From: Telmatospirillum sp. | GTDB taxonomy: Bacteria; Pseudomonadota; Alphaproteobacteria; Rhodospirillales; Magnetospirillaceae | Length of the DNA: 50,490 bases | Assembly: GCA_009712185.1 (NCBI GenBank) | Contig: WASQ01000116.1 | Coordinates: 1-50,490 of the forward strand | Reading direction: 5' to 3' | Shown: positions 27,349 to 38,987 of the stretch, one piece after another | How the letters are laid out: each line of letters begins with the position of its first letter | Position numbering within the stretch: position 1 is the stretch's first letter | Position numbers and translations under genes: made by a program | Notes under the pieces: generated by a model | Told to the model about the DNA's origin: nothing | Databases searched by the model: none | The model's input: the letters and a program-made list of their open reading frames with translations, nothing else

Positions 27349-28059
27349 TCAGGACACGGTATCGATCAGCCGCGCCCCGCGCGCGGCCATCATGTAAAGC
27401 CCCATGTGATGGGTGAGGTCCCGGGGGTGCGTGGCGGTGGGCGGCAGTCCCTGCGCCTCGGCCTCGGCGCGGGACAGATCGAAGGTGGCGCAGCCCGGCT
27501 CGTCGACAGCAACCTCCTGAAGGCTGGGCATCAGACCGTGATTGCGCGCCGACAGCAAGGTCAGAACGAAGTCCATCACACAAATATCGGTGCAGATCCC
27601 CACCACCAGAACCGAGACGAGGGAATGGATGTTGACCCAGTCCACCACCGCATTACGGCCGGTTGCGGGATCGATCGCGCCGACGAAGCCGTTGATACAG
27701 TCCTTGCGAACCAGTGTCGACCGGGGGCTGTTCTCCAGCCAGGACAATGCCGGAACCAACAGCTCCTGCCCGGTCCCGATCTCACAATGGGGCGGATAGG
27801 GGGGTTCCGGATGGCCGGGACGGTGGCTGTCGAGGAAGACCAGAATGGGCCGGCCTTCGGAGTCGAATCGCCGGGCCAGCCTGTCGGTCTCGGCAATCAT
27901 GGCATCGACCCGCGCATCGGGGCCGGGAGGCGCCAGCGGCCCCTGGCCGGGCGTGGCGAAGCCGTTGATCTCGTCGACAATCACCAACCCGACGGTGGAG
28001 CCGGCGAGATCGAAGCTGTCGAACGAGAGCGGCAGATCGGCAAGCGTAAAACTGACCAT
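27349..28059 (-). CDS. Isochorismatase-like cysteine hydrolase (nicotinamidase-related)
   Basis: 236-aa alpha/beta hydrolase of the isochorismatase/nicotinamidase family. The catalytic triad is visible: Asp29 in VIVDEINGF, Lys in LVRKDCINGF, and Cys in GICTDICVMDF. Active-site Cys makes an amidase role (nicotinamide, ureide or other amide) likelier than isochorismate hydrolysis. ATG 28059 is chosen because GGAAGGA lies about 10 nt upstream; the frame extends to 28083. It is upstream of and co-directional with the MFS efflux gene and divergent from TetR. Confidence 0.85.
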   Translation of the reverse strand: MVSFTLADLPLSFDSFDLAGSTVGLVIVDEINGFATPGQGPLAPPGPDARVDAMIAETDRLARRFDSEGRPILVFLDSHRPGHPEPPYPPHCEIGTGQELLVPALSWLENSPRSTLVRKDCINGFVGAIDPATGRNAVVDWVNIHSLVSVLVVGICTDICVMDFVLTLLSARNHGLMPSLQEVAVDEPGCATFDLSRAEAEAQGLPPTATHPRDLTHHMGLYMMAARGARLIDTVS

Positions 28060-28367
28060 GAATGGCGGTCCTTCCAAACGCATGGCTTCAGAGCCTAACC
28101 ATCCCGGCCGGACGGTTCAACCATTGCGTCACCGACACTGGGTGCATCAATAAAGACACGTGTCCAAATAAAAGAGAATTCAATAGGGACCTAACGATTA
28201 TTCCGGATGAAAGACGAATTGTCGAAGCCGGAGCCAATATCTCCTGTCCCGGAAGACCCGAGAACTCACCAATCGCCTCATATCCGGAAAGACGCCGTCG
28301 CCCGGCACTTGCAGCCACCTGTTCCAGGCCGATAATATGACTATCATGATCAGGGGAGCAGGCCGAA
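28060..28367. other. Divergent intergenic region with palindrome
   Basis: 308 bp between the isochorismatase-like gene and tetR. Contains the 10-bp palindrome GACACGTGTC at 28155-28164 and an AT-rich tract with ATCATGAT near tetR. No gene seen. Confidence 0.5.
28155..28164. promoter_or_regulatory. Palindrome GACACGTGTC, candidate TetR operator
   Basis: A perfect 10-bp dyad in the gap between the TetR and isochorismatase-like genes, 96 bp from the latter. Short, so chance cannot be excluded. Confidence 0.3.
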
Positions 28368-29033
28368 ATGCCTTTGGCGCCGCAAAAAGCTGAAGAACCG
28401 ACCGCCCGGCGGTGCCGCTATACCCGCCGGGGAACGGAACGCTGTGTCCGGGTCCGCGACGTGGCGACGGAGCTTTTTCTGGCACGGGGATATGACTCCG
28501 TCAGCCTGGACGAGATCATCGCCCGGGCGGGCGGATCCAAAACCAATATCTACAGTCACTTTGGAGGCAAGGAGGGGCTGTTCATCGATGTCATCGAGGC
28601 TCAGTGCGATCTGATCGTCGCCACGCTTCAAGCCGTCGATCTCAAAAATCTGTCTTTCGAGGATGGCCTGCGCCGGATGGGGCATGCCCTGCTGGAGGCG
28701 ATTCTCGCGCCGCGGCACGTCCGCCTTTACCGGCAGGTCGTCAGCCAGTCCGAACGGTTTCCCTCGATCGGCCGGGCCTGGGTCGCCCATGGCCCCGAGG
28801 CGCGCCGCCGGGTGATCCGGGATTTTCTGACGATTCATGAAGACAGGCTGGCGGGGGTCACCCCCGTCCAGGGAGCCTGCCTCTACCACGATATGCTGGC
28901 ATGGACCCCTCTCAGCCGCGCGGTCTTCGCGCTTGAAAGCGCCCTTCAACCCGTCCAATACACCGAATGGGTCGAAGAAATTCTGACCCTGTTCGTCAAC
29001 GGCTACACCCGTCCCGTCCCGCCGGGGCGCTGA
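28368..29033 (+). CDS. TetR/AcrR family transcriptional regulator
   Basis: 221-aa repressor. HTH in VRDVATELFLARGYDSVSLDEIIARAGGSKTNIYSHFGGKEGLFIDVI (about residues 27-75), then an all-helical ligand domain with TetR-type C-terminal length. The N-terminal 25 residues are basic and probably disordered. It is divergent from the isochorismatase-MFS pair, the common arrangement for a repressor of an efflux operon. The inducer is unknown. Confidence 0.9.
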   Translation: MPLAPQKAEEPTARRCRYTRRGTERCVRVRDVATELFLARGYDSVSLDEIIARAGGSKTNIYSHFGGKEGLFIDVIEAQCDLIVATLQAVDLKNLSFEDGLRRMGHALLEAILAPRHVRLYRQVVSQSERFPSIGRAWVAHGPEARRRVIRDFLTIHEDRLAGVTPVQGACLYHDMLAWTPLSRAVFALESALQPVQYTEWVEEILTLFVNGYTRPVPPGR

Positions 29034-29187
29034 CGGAACGCCAGACAGTCCGGCACCAGACAGTCCGCCGGCACCGGACAAACCGGCGAAGGGCCTGGCG
29101 CCTCGCCTTGCGGCCTGCGGAGAGGCAACGGCCTGCGGCGAACACCCCTCCGCCGCCGGCCGCGCCTGATTTCTTTCCGGCGACGGT

Positions 29188-32332
<3,145 letters not shown>

Positions 32333-32374
32333 GGGAAAGTCCTCGTTAACGAAAGGCTGGATGCAACGGCAGGT

Positions 32375-33244
32375 CTATTTGAATTCCTTGAGGAGCTCGG
32401 CAACCTGTTCATGCATGTCGGGCCGGGCCAGCGCGAAAGACAGGTTGGCATGCAGCCATCCCACCTTGTCGCCGCAGTCGAACCGGCGGCCGGCGAAGCG
32501 CAGACCGTGGAACGGAACGCTGTCGATGGTCCGGGCGATCGCATCGGTCAACTGGATCTCATTGCCGGCGCCACGCACCTGCTTGTCCAGATGATCGAAC
32601 ACGCGGGGATGCAGGATATAGCGACCGATGATCGACAGCGTCGACGGCGCCTTTTCAGGCTCGGGCTTTTCGACCAGCCCCTTGGCGCGGGCCAGCCGGC
32701 CATCGTCGGCCTGCACGTCCAGGATGCCATAGCGCTTGGTGTGCTCCCGCGGGACATCGGCAACGGCCACGACATGGCCTCCGACCTCGGTATGGGCATC
32801 GACGAGCTGCTTGAGGCAGGGAGTCTGGGCCAGGATCAGATCGTCCGGCAGGATCACCGCGAAGGGTTCGTTGTCCACCAGATCGCGCGCGCACCAGACA
32901 GCATGGCCGAGGCCCAGCGGCTCCTGCTGACGGGTATAGGAGACCTGACCGGATTTCGGCATCCAGGAGGTCACGGCCTCGATCTCGACGGTCTTGCCAC
33001 GTTCGCGCAGGGTGCGTTCGAGGTCCGGCGCATGATCGAAATGATCCTCAAGCGCCGTCTTGCCGCGCCCCGTCACGAAAATGAAATGCTCAATACCGGC
33101 GGCAATCGCCTCCTCAACGGCGTACTGGATCAACGGCTTGTCGACAACCGGAAGCATTTCCTTCGGCATGGCCTTGGTCGCCGGCAGGAACCGGGTGCCC
33201 ATACCCCCCACCGGAAACACGCACTTGCGAACCCGACGCGACAT
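32375..33244 (-). CDS. galU: UTP-glucose-1-phosphate uridylyltransferase
   Basis: 289-aa nucleotidyltransferase making UDP-glucose. N-terminal consensus KCVFPVGGMGTRFLPATKAMPKEMLPVVDKPLIQYAVEEA is nearly canonical, and the ILPDDLI and RFDCGDKVGWLHAN segments fit. Normal length. It directly precedes ugd. Together pgm-galU-ugd would supply UDP-glucose and UDP-glucuronate for surface polysaccharide. Confidence 0.97.
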   Translation of the reverse strand: MSRRVRKCVFPVGGMGTRFLPATKAMPKEMLPVVDKPLIQYAVEEAIAAGIEHFIFVTGRGKTALEDHFDHAPDLERTLRERGKTVEIEAVTSWMPKSGQVSYTRQQEPLGLGHAVWCARDLVDNEPFAVILPDDLILAQTPCLKQLVDAHTEVGGHVVAVADVPREHTKRYGILDVQADDGRLARAKGLVEKPEPEKAPSTLSIIGRYILHPRVFDHLDKQVRGAGNEIQLTDAIARTIDSVPFHGLRFAGRRFDCGDKVGWLHANLSFALARPDMHEQVAELLKEFK

Positions 33245-33373
33245 TCAGAAAAATCCTTTATTTTTGATGACGATTACCCGCCGGCCCTGCGACCGGTTGG
33301 TATAGAGGACTGTTTGTGCCACGCCCGCGATCAGGACGCAACGGGGCCGATTCCAATACTCCCGAATCGGGCT

Positions 33374-34096
33374 CTATTCGCCGATCTTCAAAAGAACATC
33401 CTTGGCCTGATTTATTTTCGCGGCCAGATAATTCGATCCTCCGTGATCGGGATGGACTTTGGTCATCAGGCTCCGGTGCGCCCGCCGGACGGCTTCGCGG
33501 TCCGCCCCGGGCTCCAGCCCCAGGATCTCAAGAGCTTCCTCGCGGGTCATCGGCCCCGGCGCCGCGGTCCGGTTGTCGTGCCCCGCGGCGGAACCGGCGC
33601 TCCGCCAGTCGGGCCAGGTCCGGTCGAGCCAGGCCTCCAGCAATTGCAGGGACTGGGGATCGGCGGCCGACGCCCGCCGCAGGTCCAGGGCCTCGTCATA
33701 ATCAAGCCCGGACAGCAGCCGCCCGGCGAACGGCCCCGCGATGACCTCCCCGTCGATCGCGCCGGTATCATGATCGAGCGACATCCTGAGAAACCGGGTT
33801 TCCACCCGGGATCTGGGGGGTGGCGCCGACCGGACAGATCGCGGACTGAGCCTCCAGACCCGCCGGAGCAGACCATGCAGGCTGCCCAACCGGACCAGCC
33901 AGGACAGCAAACCGGCCAACGCCGCCAGCGCCCATCCAAGACGCCCGGTCGCGGCCAAGGCGATCACGCCGGCCACCAGAAGGACGGCCAGTGCCCATCC
34001 GCCACTTCGCAGGACCGTGCGCGGAGGCGTGGAGGCGAACCATCGTCCGCCCAGGATCACCAGCAAGAGAAGCAGCAGGCCCGCCAGCAATCCCAT
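33374..34096 (-). CDS. Membrane-anchored DnaJ-domain protein
   Basis: 240-aa protein with two N-terminal hydrophobic segments (about residues 1-18 and 32-70, plus a short amphipathic stretch) and a C-terminal J-domain (about 180-240: MTREEALEILGLEPGADREAVRRAHRSLMTKVHPDHGGSNYLAAKINQAKD). The HPD tripeptide that stimulates Hsp70 is intact. The J-domain is terminal, as in TIM14/DjlA-like co-chaperones. Its start overlaps the VWA stop as ATGA, so the two are coupled. Probably recruits DnaK to the inner membrane. Confidence 0.85.
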   Translation of the reverse strand: MGLLAGLLLLLLVILGGRWFASTPPRTVLRSGGWALAVLLVAGVIALAATGRLGWALAALAGLLSWLVRLGSLHGLLRRVWRLSPRSVRSAPPPRSRVETRFLRMSLDHDTGAIDGEVIAGPFAGRLLSGLDYDEALDLRRASAADPQSLQLLEAWLDRTWPDWRSAGSAAGHDNRTAAPGPMTREEALEILGLEPGADREAVRRAHRSLMTKVHPDHGGSNYLAAKINQAKDVLLKIGE

Positions 34097-34809
34097 CAGC
34101 GGCCATCCGTAATCTGACGGGTCAATTGCCGGACCATGTCCCCGCCCCTGGCGGCATAGTCGGACAATGCCTTGCGCCCGCCCGCCGCGAACACCGCGAC
34201 GGCGGTCAGCAGGGCCCGGAGCTGATCGGGGCTCGACTGGTCGAAATGACAGCAGGCGCCGCCGGTCATCGTGGCGATCCGGGCGAAAGCATCGCCCGCC
34301 CGCCCGTCACCGCCCTCATGGAACAGAAAGACCGGGACACCCAGAATCCGGAGCTCCCCGGCCTTTTCAAGAAGCGGGGCGATGTCCTCCTCCATACTGT
34401 CGCCCACGAACACCAGGGCCGACACCCTGCCCGCCCTTGTCTGCGCGATGACATGCCCGAGAACCCGCCCGCTCTGGGTCTCGCCGGCCTCGCAGGTGAC
34501 TTTGCGCATGGCGCGGCTTAAGCTGTCGGCATCGGACAGCCAGCGGCTCGCCCGGCATTCCGCCAATCCCCGGTAATAGACCAGTTGAAGATCGAGCCCG
34601 CCCAGCGCCGCCGTTTCGGTGAACATCCGTTCCTGGATCCGGGTCGCGTCCTGCCAGGTGGCTTCACGGCTGGCCGTCGCATCCAGGGCGAACACCAGCC
34701 GCCCGCGCCCCGCCCCCGAAACCGGGGCAACGGAGTCAAGACGCCGCAGAAACGCATCCACAGCGGAGGCGGAGGACGGCTTGGCGATGGACCGGTCGTT
34801 ATTGCTCAT
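34096..34809 (-). CDS. VWA-domain-like protein
   Basis: 237-aa protein with a von Willebrand A-type fold signature: LVFALDATASRE, a DxTxS-type MIDAS strand close to DxSxS, and later ALVFVGDSMEED. No membrane segment or signal peptide. VWA modules usually mediate metal-dependent protein contact. It is translationally coupled to the membrane J-domain protein. The pair is found as a unit here with no known pathway genes beside it, apart from the galU-ugd group downstream on the same strand. Confidence 0.8.
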   Translation of the reverse strand: MSNNDRSIAKPSSASAVDAFLRRLDSVAPVSGAGRGRLVFALDATASREATWQDATRIQERMFTETAALGGLDLQLVYYRGLAECRASRWLSDADSLSRAMRKVTCEAGETQSGRVLGHVIAQTRAGRVSALVFVGDSMEEDIAPLLEKAGELRILGVPVFLFHEGGDGRAGDAFARIATMTGGACCHFDQSSPDQLRALLTAVAVFAAGGRKALSDYAARGGDMVRQLTRQITDGR

Positions 34810-35143
34810 GATCGTGCCCCTGTCGGCGAGGCTTTCGGGTTAAGGCCCCTTCAGCGCCGGCGTCAAGCGCTATCATAGACCTTGTCATCGTCAGAGCTTT
34901 CACCGGGGGGCGCCAAAGGCGCCGGCATGGGATCCGCCACCATGAGGCTTTGCGCGTGAACGGCCGGCACGCCGCCCCATCGAACATCAGATCCGGGCAG
35001 ACAACCCCGGCGCGCCGCGCCACCACCCGACCCAGGTATTCATGTCGATCCTCGGCCCGGGCGCATACCGGCGGCTTTTCCAGCCCCGACCCGGATGCTA
35101 TGCTTCCTCTCCGGAATTATCATTATTTCAAGGACTTCCCTTC
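34810..35143. other. Intergenic region, no gene seen
   Basis: 334 bp between divergent VWA and LhgO-like genes. No convincing coding frame, dyad or promoter was recognised, although both promoters must lie here. Confidence 0.4.
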
Positions 35144-36247
35144 ATGTCCGAAAGGTTGGACTGTGTCGTCGCCGGCGCCGGCGTGATCGGACTGGCTATC
35201 GCCCGCACCCTGGCGCTGGCCGGTCACGATGTCCTGGTTCTCGAGGCGGCGGACGCCATCGGCACAGGCACCAGTTCGCGCAACAGCGAGGTCATCCACG
35301 CCGGGATGTATTATCCGACCGGCAGCCTGAAGGCGTCGCTTTGCGTGACCGGCAGCCGCCTGTTGCGGGACTATCTGGCGAAACGGCGGATCGATCACCG
35401 TCTGGTGGGCAAGCTGATCGTCGCCACGACCCCGGAGGAGGAGGAAAAGCTGGAGGCGATCCTGGCGCGGGCGGACGCCAACGGCGTCGAGACGCTGGCG
35501 AGGATCGGCGCGGACGCCGCCCGGGCCATGGAGCCGGCGCTCCGCTGCACGGGCGCGCTCCACTCTCCGCTGACGGGCATCCTCGACACGCATGGCTATA
35601 TGTTGTCGTTGCAGGCCGAGCTTGAGGAGGCGGGCGGCATGGTCGCCTTCAAAAGTCCGGTTCTGGGGGGCGAGGTCGGGGATCAGGGAATTCTGCTGAC
35701 GGTCGGCGGGGACGAGCCCTGCCGGATCCTCTGTAAAAGGCTGATCAACGCCGCCGGCCTCGGGGCTCAGGCGATCGGAAGCGCGCTTGCCGGGATGCCG
35801 CGTCCGGTCGTTCCGCCCCGGCATCTCTGCAAGGGAAACTATTTTCTGCTGTCCGGCAAAGTGCCTTTCGCGCGTCTCGTCTACCCGACACCCGAGAGTG
35901 CCGGGCTCGGCGTGCATTTCACCCTCGATCTGGCCGGTCAGGGCCGTTTCGGCCCCGATGTGGAATGGGTCGAGACAGAGTCCTATGACGTGCGTGCCGA
36001 ACGGGCGGACTGTTTCTATGATGCGATCCGCCGGTATTGGCCGGATCTCGCACCCGGCTCTCTGCGGCCGGGTTTTGCCGGCATCCGGACCAAGCTGGCG
36101 CCCGCCGGGCAGCCGGCGGCCGATTTCCTTATCGCCGGACCGGACAGTCACGGGGTTCCCGGGCTGGTCCATCTTTATGGCATGGAATCCCCGGGCCTGA
36201 CGGCATCGCTCGCCATCGCCCGGCTTGTGACGGAGATGGTGGCATGA
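35144..36247 (+). CDS. FAD-dependent oxidoreductase, LhgO/DAO-like
   Basis: 367-aa flavoprotein of the D-amino-acid oxidase/L-2-hydroxyglutarate oxidase family. N-terminal FAD motif DCVVAGAGVIGLAIARTLALAGHDVLVLE, SSRNSEVIHAGMYYP, LINAAGLGAQAIG, and the C-terminal GVPGLVHLYGMESPGLTASLAIARLV. The close resemblance to LhgO (SSRNSEVIHAG, ESPGLT) suggests oxidation of 2-hydroxyglutarate or a similar 2-hydroxy acid. ATG 35144 begins at the flavin motif. It is coupled (ATGA) to the downstream exported protein. Confidence 0.87.
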   Translation: MSERLDCVVAGAGVIGLAIARTLALAGHDVLVLEAADAIGTGTSSRNSEVIHAGMYYPTGSLKASLCVTGSRLLRDYLAKRRIDHRLVGKLIVATTPEEEEKLEAILARADANGVETLARIGADAARAMEPALRCTGALHSPLTGILDTHGYMLSLQAELEEAGGMVAFKSPVLGGEVGDQGILLTVGGDEPCRILCKRLINAAGLGAQAIGSALAGMPRPVVPPRHLCKGNYFLLSGKVPFARLVYPTPESAGLGVHFTLDLAGQGRFGPDVEWVETESYDVRAERADCFYDAIRRYWPDLAPGSLRPGFAGIRTKLAPAGQPAADFLIAGPDSHGVPGLVHLYGMESPGLTASLAIARLVTEMVA

Positions 36248-37347
36248 TCGACCGGAGAACACTCCTGCTGGGCGGTGGGCTTTCCCTGCTTGCAGGGGCC
36301 GCCCGGGCCGAGATCCGGATCAACGGCCATCTGCTGCCCCCGGACCGGGACCGGTTCAAGGATGCCCCGATCACCGATTTCGAGGACATCCCCAACCATC
36401 GCCAGATGATGCGCGACATCATTGTCGCCCTGTCGGGTTATGCGAAATCCCGTAATCCCGGATTTGGCGTCCTGGTGCGCGACGCCCCTGAACTGCTGAT
36501 CAAAGGCAAGCGGGAATGGGATTGGGAAACCGGGCGCGACCTCGATGGGGCGTCGGACGGGAAATACACGCCCGTCGGCACCGTGATCCGTCCCTATCTC
36601 AACGCCATCGACGGCATTCTGGCCGATGGGCTGTTCTACGGCCGAGACAAGCCCAACCAGCCCACCGACGCCGACAGCGAACAGGCGGCGTTTTTCGCGG
36701 CCCAGGTGCTGCGCAAGGAAGGGCGGACGCCGATGTCGATCGAGTATGCGAGCGGCGGCAAGGAGGCTGCCGATGCGGCCCGCCGGGCCGGCACCGCGAA
36801 AATCCTGACCCACGTCGACATGTCGGGCACGCGCACCCTTTCGCGCGTGCCGCACGGATATCCGCCGGCGGAGAATCCCAACCACATCACGTCTCTGAAG
36901 GACGCCCGCAATTTCCTGCCGCTGTTCCGGTCCACCGCCTTCGGGAGTCCCGGCGACTGGGTCGCGGCGATGGCGGCCACCAACTATGACCTCCTGATCA
37001 TCGACCCGCTGTTTCGCGGGAACCAGCCGCTGACCGCGCGCGATATCGAACAGCTCAAACAGAAAAGGATCGGCAGCCGCCGGCTGGTTTATGCCCTGCT
37101 GTCGGTCGGGCGGGCGGAAGACACCCGCCCCTACTGGAAAAAGGAATGGAAGGTGGGATCCCCCCCCTGGCTCGCGGCCACCGATCCCGACATTTCGTCC
37201 GAGACGATCGTCCAGTTCTGGGACGCGGCCTGGAAGGACATCGTCGGGCGCTATCTGCAGGGCATGATCGACCTCGGACTGGACGGCGTCCTTTTCGACT
37301 ATGCGGACGTTTACACCTGGTTTGAGGACATGATGCCCTTGAAATAA
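36244..37347 (+). CDS. Exported TM1410/GH114-like protein
   Basis: 367-aa protein with a Tat-type signal (MIDRRTLLLGGGLSLLAGAARA, twin Arg at 4-5). Mature domain matches the TM1410-like/endo-alpha-1,4-polygalactosaminidase-related TIM-barrel group: late LGLDGVLFDYADVYTWFEDM is typical and probably contains a catalytic acid pair (DGVLFDYAD). Family function is poorly defined; polysaccharide hydrolysis is the common annotation. It overlaps the LhgO stop by 4 bp and ends 7 bp from the convergent cobC. Confidence 0.75.
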   Translation: MIDRRTLLLGGGLSLLAGAARAEIRINGHLLPPDRDRFKDAPITDFEDIPNHRQMMRDIIVALSGYAKSRNPGFGVLVRDAPELLIKGKREWDWETGRDLDGASDGKYTPVGTVIRPYLNAIDGILADGLFYGRDKPNQPTDADSEQAAFFAAQVLRKEGRTPMSIEYASGGKEAADAARRAGTAKILTHVDMSGTRTLSRVPHGYPPAENPNHITSLKDARNFLPLFRSTAFGSPGDWVAAMAATNYDLLIIDPLFRGNQPLTARDIEQLKQKRIGSRRLVYALLSVGRAEDTRPYWKKEWKVGSPPWLAATDPDISSETIVQFWDAAWKDIVGRYLQGMIDLGLDGVLFDYADVYTWFEDMMPLK

Positions 37348-37354
37348 GGACCCG

Positions 37355-38386
37355 TCAGCGACCCGGACTTCCGGCCAGAGCCGAAACGAGGCGCTGGCGC
37401 CCTTCCTCGCCGGGAGGCAGCCCGATCCTCAACCAGCGGGGCATCTGCGCGAACGGCCGCACCAGGATTCCCTGGCGCCCCAGGTGATCGTAGAGCCCGA
37501 CGGCATCGCCGTGTTCGACGAGCCGGAACAGATCCGTGCCACCGGCGACGCAAAGCCCGGCATCGCGCAGCAGGCGGTCGAGCAGACGTCCCTCCGCCCG
37601 CAACCGGCGGCGCGTTTCATCGATCCAGGCTTTGTCCGACAAGGCCGCCGTGCCGACCACCAGGGCCGGCACGCTGACCGGCCAGGGCCCGAGCTCGGCC
37701 CGCAGGCGTTCCGCCAGGGCCGGTTCGGCCAGACCGAATCCCAGTCGCAGCCCCGCCATGCCGAAAAATTTCCCGAAACTGCGCAGAACCACAAGCCCGG
37801 CCCTGGTGTCCGGGGCCACCGACAGGCCGGGGACCAGATCGCCAAACGCCTCGTCGACCACCAGCAGCCGTCCCGTTGCGGCCATCCGGTCGGCCTCGGC
37901 CAGAAGATCCTCCCGCCCGACCATGCGGCCGTCGGGATTGTTGGGATTAACCACCACCACGACATCGGCCCCGTTTCCGGCCTTGAGATCGGAAACCGCC
38001 GTGACCTGATGCCCCGCCGCGGACCAGCAGGCCGCGTGCTCCGCGTAGGTAGGGCCGACGACGGCCACCTTTCCCGGCGGACGCAGACGCGGCAGGGCGC
38101 GGATGACCGCCTGGCTTCCCGCACCGGCGACGATGGATGCCGGGTCGGGAACCCCATAGGTCCCGGCCGCGGCCTGCAGCAGGGACGCCATCAGTCCGGC
38201 GTCCGGCAACCGCTGCCAGGACGCGGGATCGATCGCGGGCATGGGATAGGGAAAAGGGCTGACGCCGGTGGAGAGGTCGAGCCATCCGGCGGCGGGCTGG
38301 CCGAAGCGGGCCGCGGCGCCGGCGAGATCGCCGCCGTGCAGCGGAAGATCGCCCGAGGCCGTCGGGGAAAGAGGCGTGGAGGACAT
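37355..38386 (-). CDS. cobC: Threonine-phosphate decarboxylase (cobalamin lower-loop synthesis)
   Basis: 343-aa aminotransferase-fold PLP enzyme of the CobD/CobC family which makes (R)-1-aminopropan-2-ol phosphate for the nucleotide loop. N-terminus LPLHGGDLAGAAARFG...WLDLSTGVSPFPYP, PNNPDGRMV, LLVVDEAFGDLVPG and the PLP lysine in RSFGKFFGMAGLRLGFG are all standard. ATG 38386 was chosen for the normal N-terminus; the frame continues to 38467. No other cobalamin gene or recognisable cobalamin riboswitch is seen beside it. Confidence 0.9.
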   Translation of the reverse strand: MSSTPLSPTASGDLPLHGGDLAGAAARFGQPAAGWLDLSTGVSPFPYPMPAIDPASWQRLPDAGLMASLLQAAAGTYGVPDPASIVAGAGSQAVIRALPRLRPPGKVAVVGPTYAEHAACWSAAGHQVTAVSDLKAGNGADVVVVVNPNNPDGRMVGREDLLAEADRMAATGRLLVVDEAFGDLVPGLSVAPDTRAGLVVLRSFGKFFGMAGLRLGFGLAEPALAERLRAELGPWPVSVPALVVGTAALSDKAWIDETRRRLRAEGRLLDRLLRDAGLCVAGGTDLFRLVEHGDAVGLYDHLGRQGILVRPFAQMPRWLRIGLPPGEEGRQRLVSALAGSPGR

Positions 38387-38987
38387 GGTAACGGAAATCG
38401 CCTTTGCATCTGTCGCCGCGACTGAAACACAGCGCCGCCGGCAAGTCGATGCCCTTCTCGCCGCCACCTCCGGAGAGGGAGCGCCGGAGGGCGGGGAACC
38501 GCGTCATCAGAACAGAATCAGTGTTCTCCAGTCGAGCAGGCCAAAATCGCGGGAATCCGAGCTATTTGTCGCAGTGTAGCCAATATGCAACGCCCGTTTT
38601 GCATACCAACGATATAAACGCCAAAGGTTGTTACCCTCCATTAAGGTGCCATTGTCCAGAATCGGGAGAATCGTAAAAATTGCGCTTCAAAATCCCCCCC
38701 TGAACGGGCTACCTTCTTTGCCGCAGGGGTAACCCCGGTGGGTGAACGGTCTTTTTCAAGGGGCGGAGTCCCGTTTTTCGGGCTCGAAACGCCAGATCGG
38801 CCGCACCGGGATTGCTAAGACCGCGCGGAGAGGCCGCCGCGGGTCGGGGAATACAGTTTCGGGTCAGGAACTGTCGGCGATGGATCCGGTGCGATCCGCG
38901 TGACGGGATGCTTTATTGCCCCGTTGTTCCGTTCCGGTGGCCGGTGTCCGCTTTTGGGAGCATCGGCATTCGTAAGGGGGGTGTCGC
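38387..38987. other. Divergent intergenic region with dyad
   Basis: 601 bp between cobC and the M23 gene. Holds a TATGCAA-N8-TTGCATA dyad, several small hairpins such as GGGGTAACCCC near 38725, and no convincing coding frame. Confidence 0.5.
38584..38605. promoter_or_regulatory. Inverted repeat TATGCAA-N8-TTGCATA
   Basis: Perfect 7-bp arms in an AT-richer tract, 198 bp upstream of cobC and 383 bp upstream of the M23 gene. Candidate operator; owner unknown. Confidence 0.4.

Noticed and set aside
38387-38800. Cobalamin riboswitch before cobC
   Set aside because: No B12-box-like GCCACTG segment or conserved GGGAA elements were found on the minus strand.
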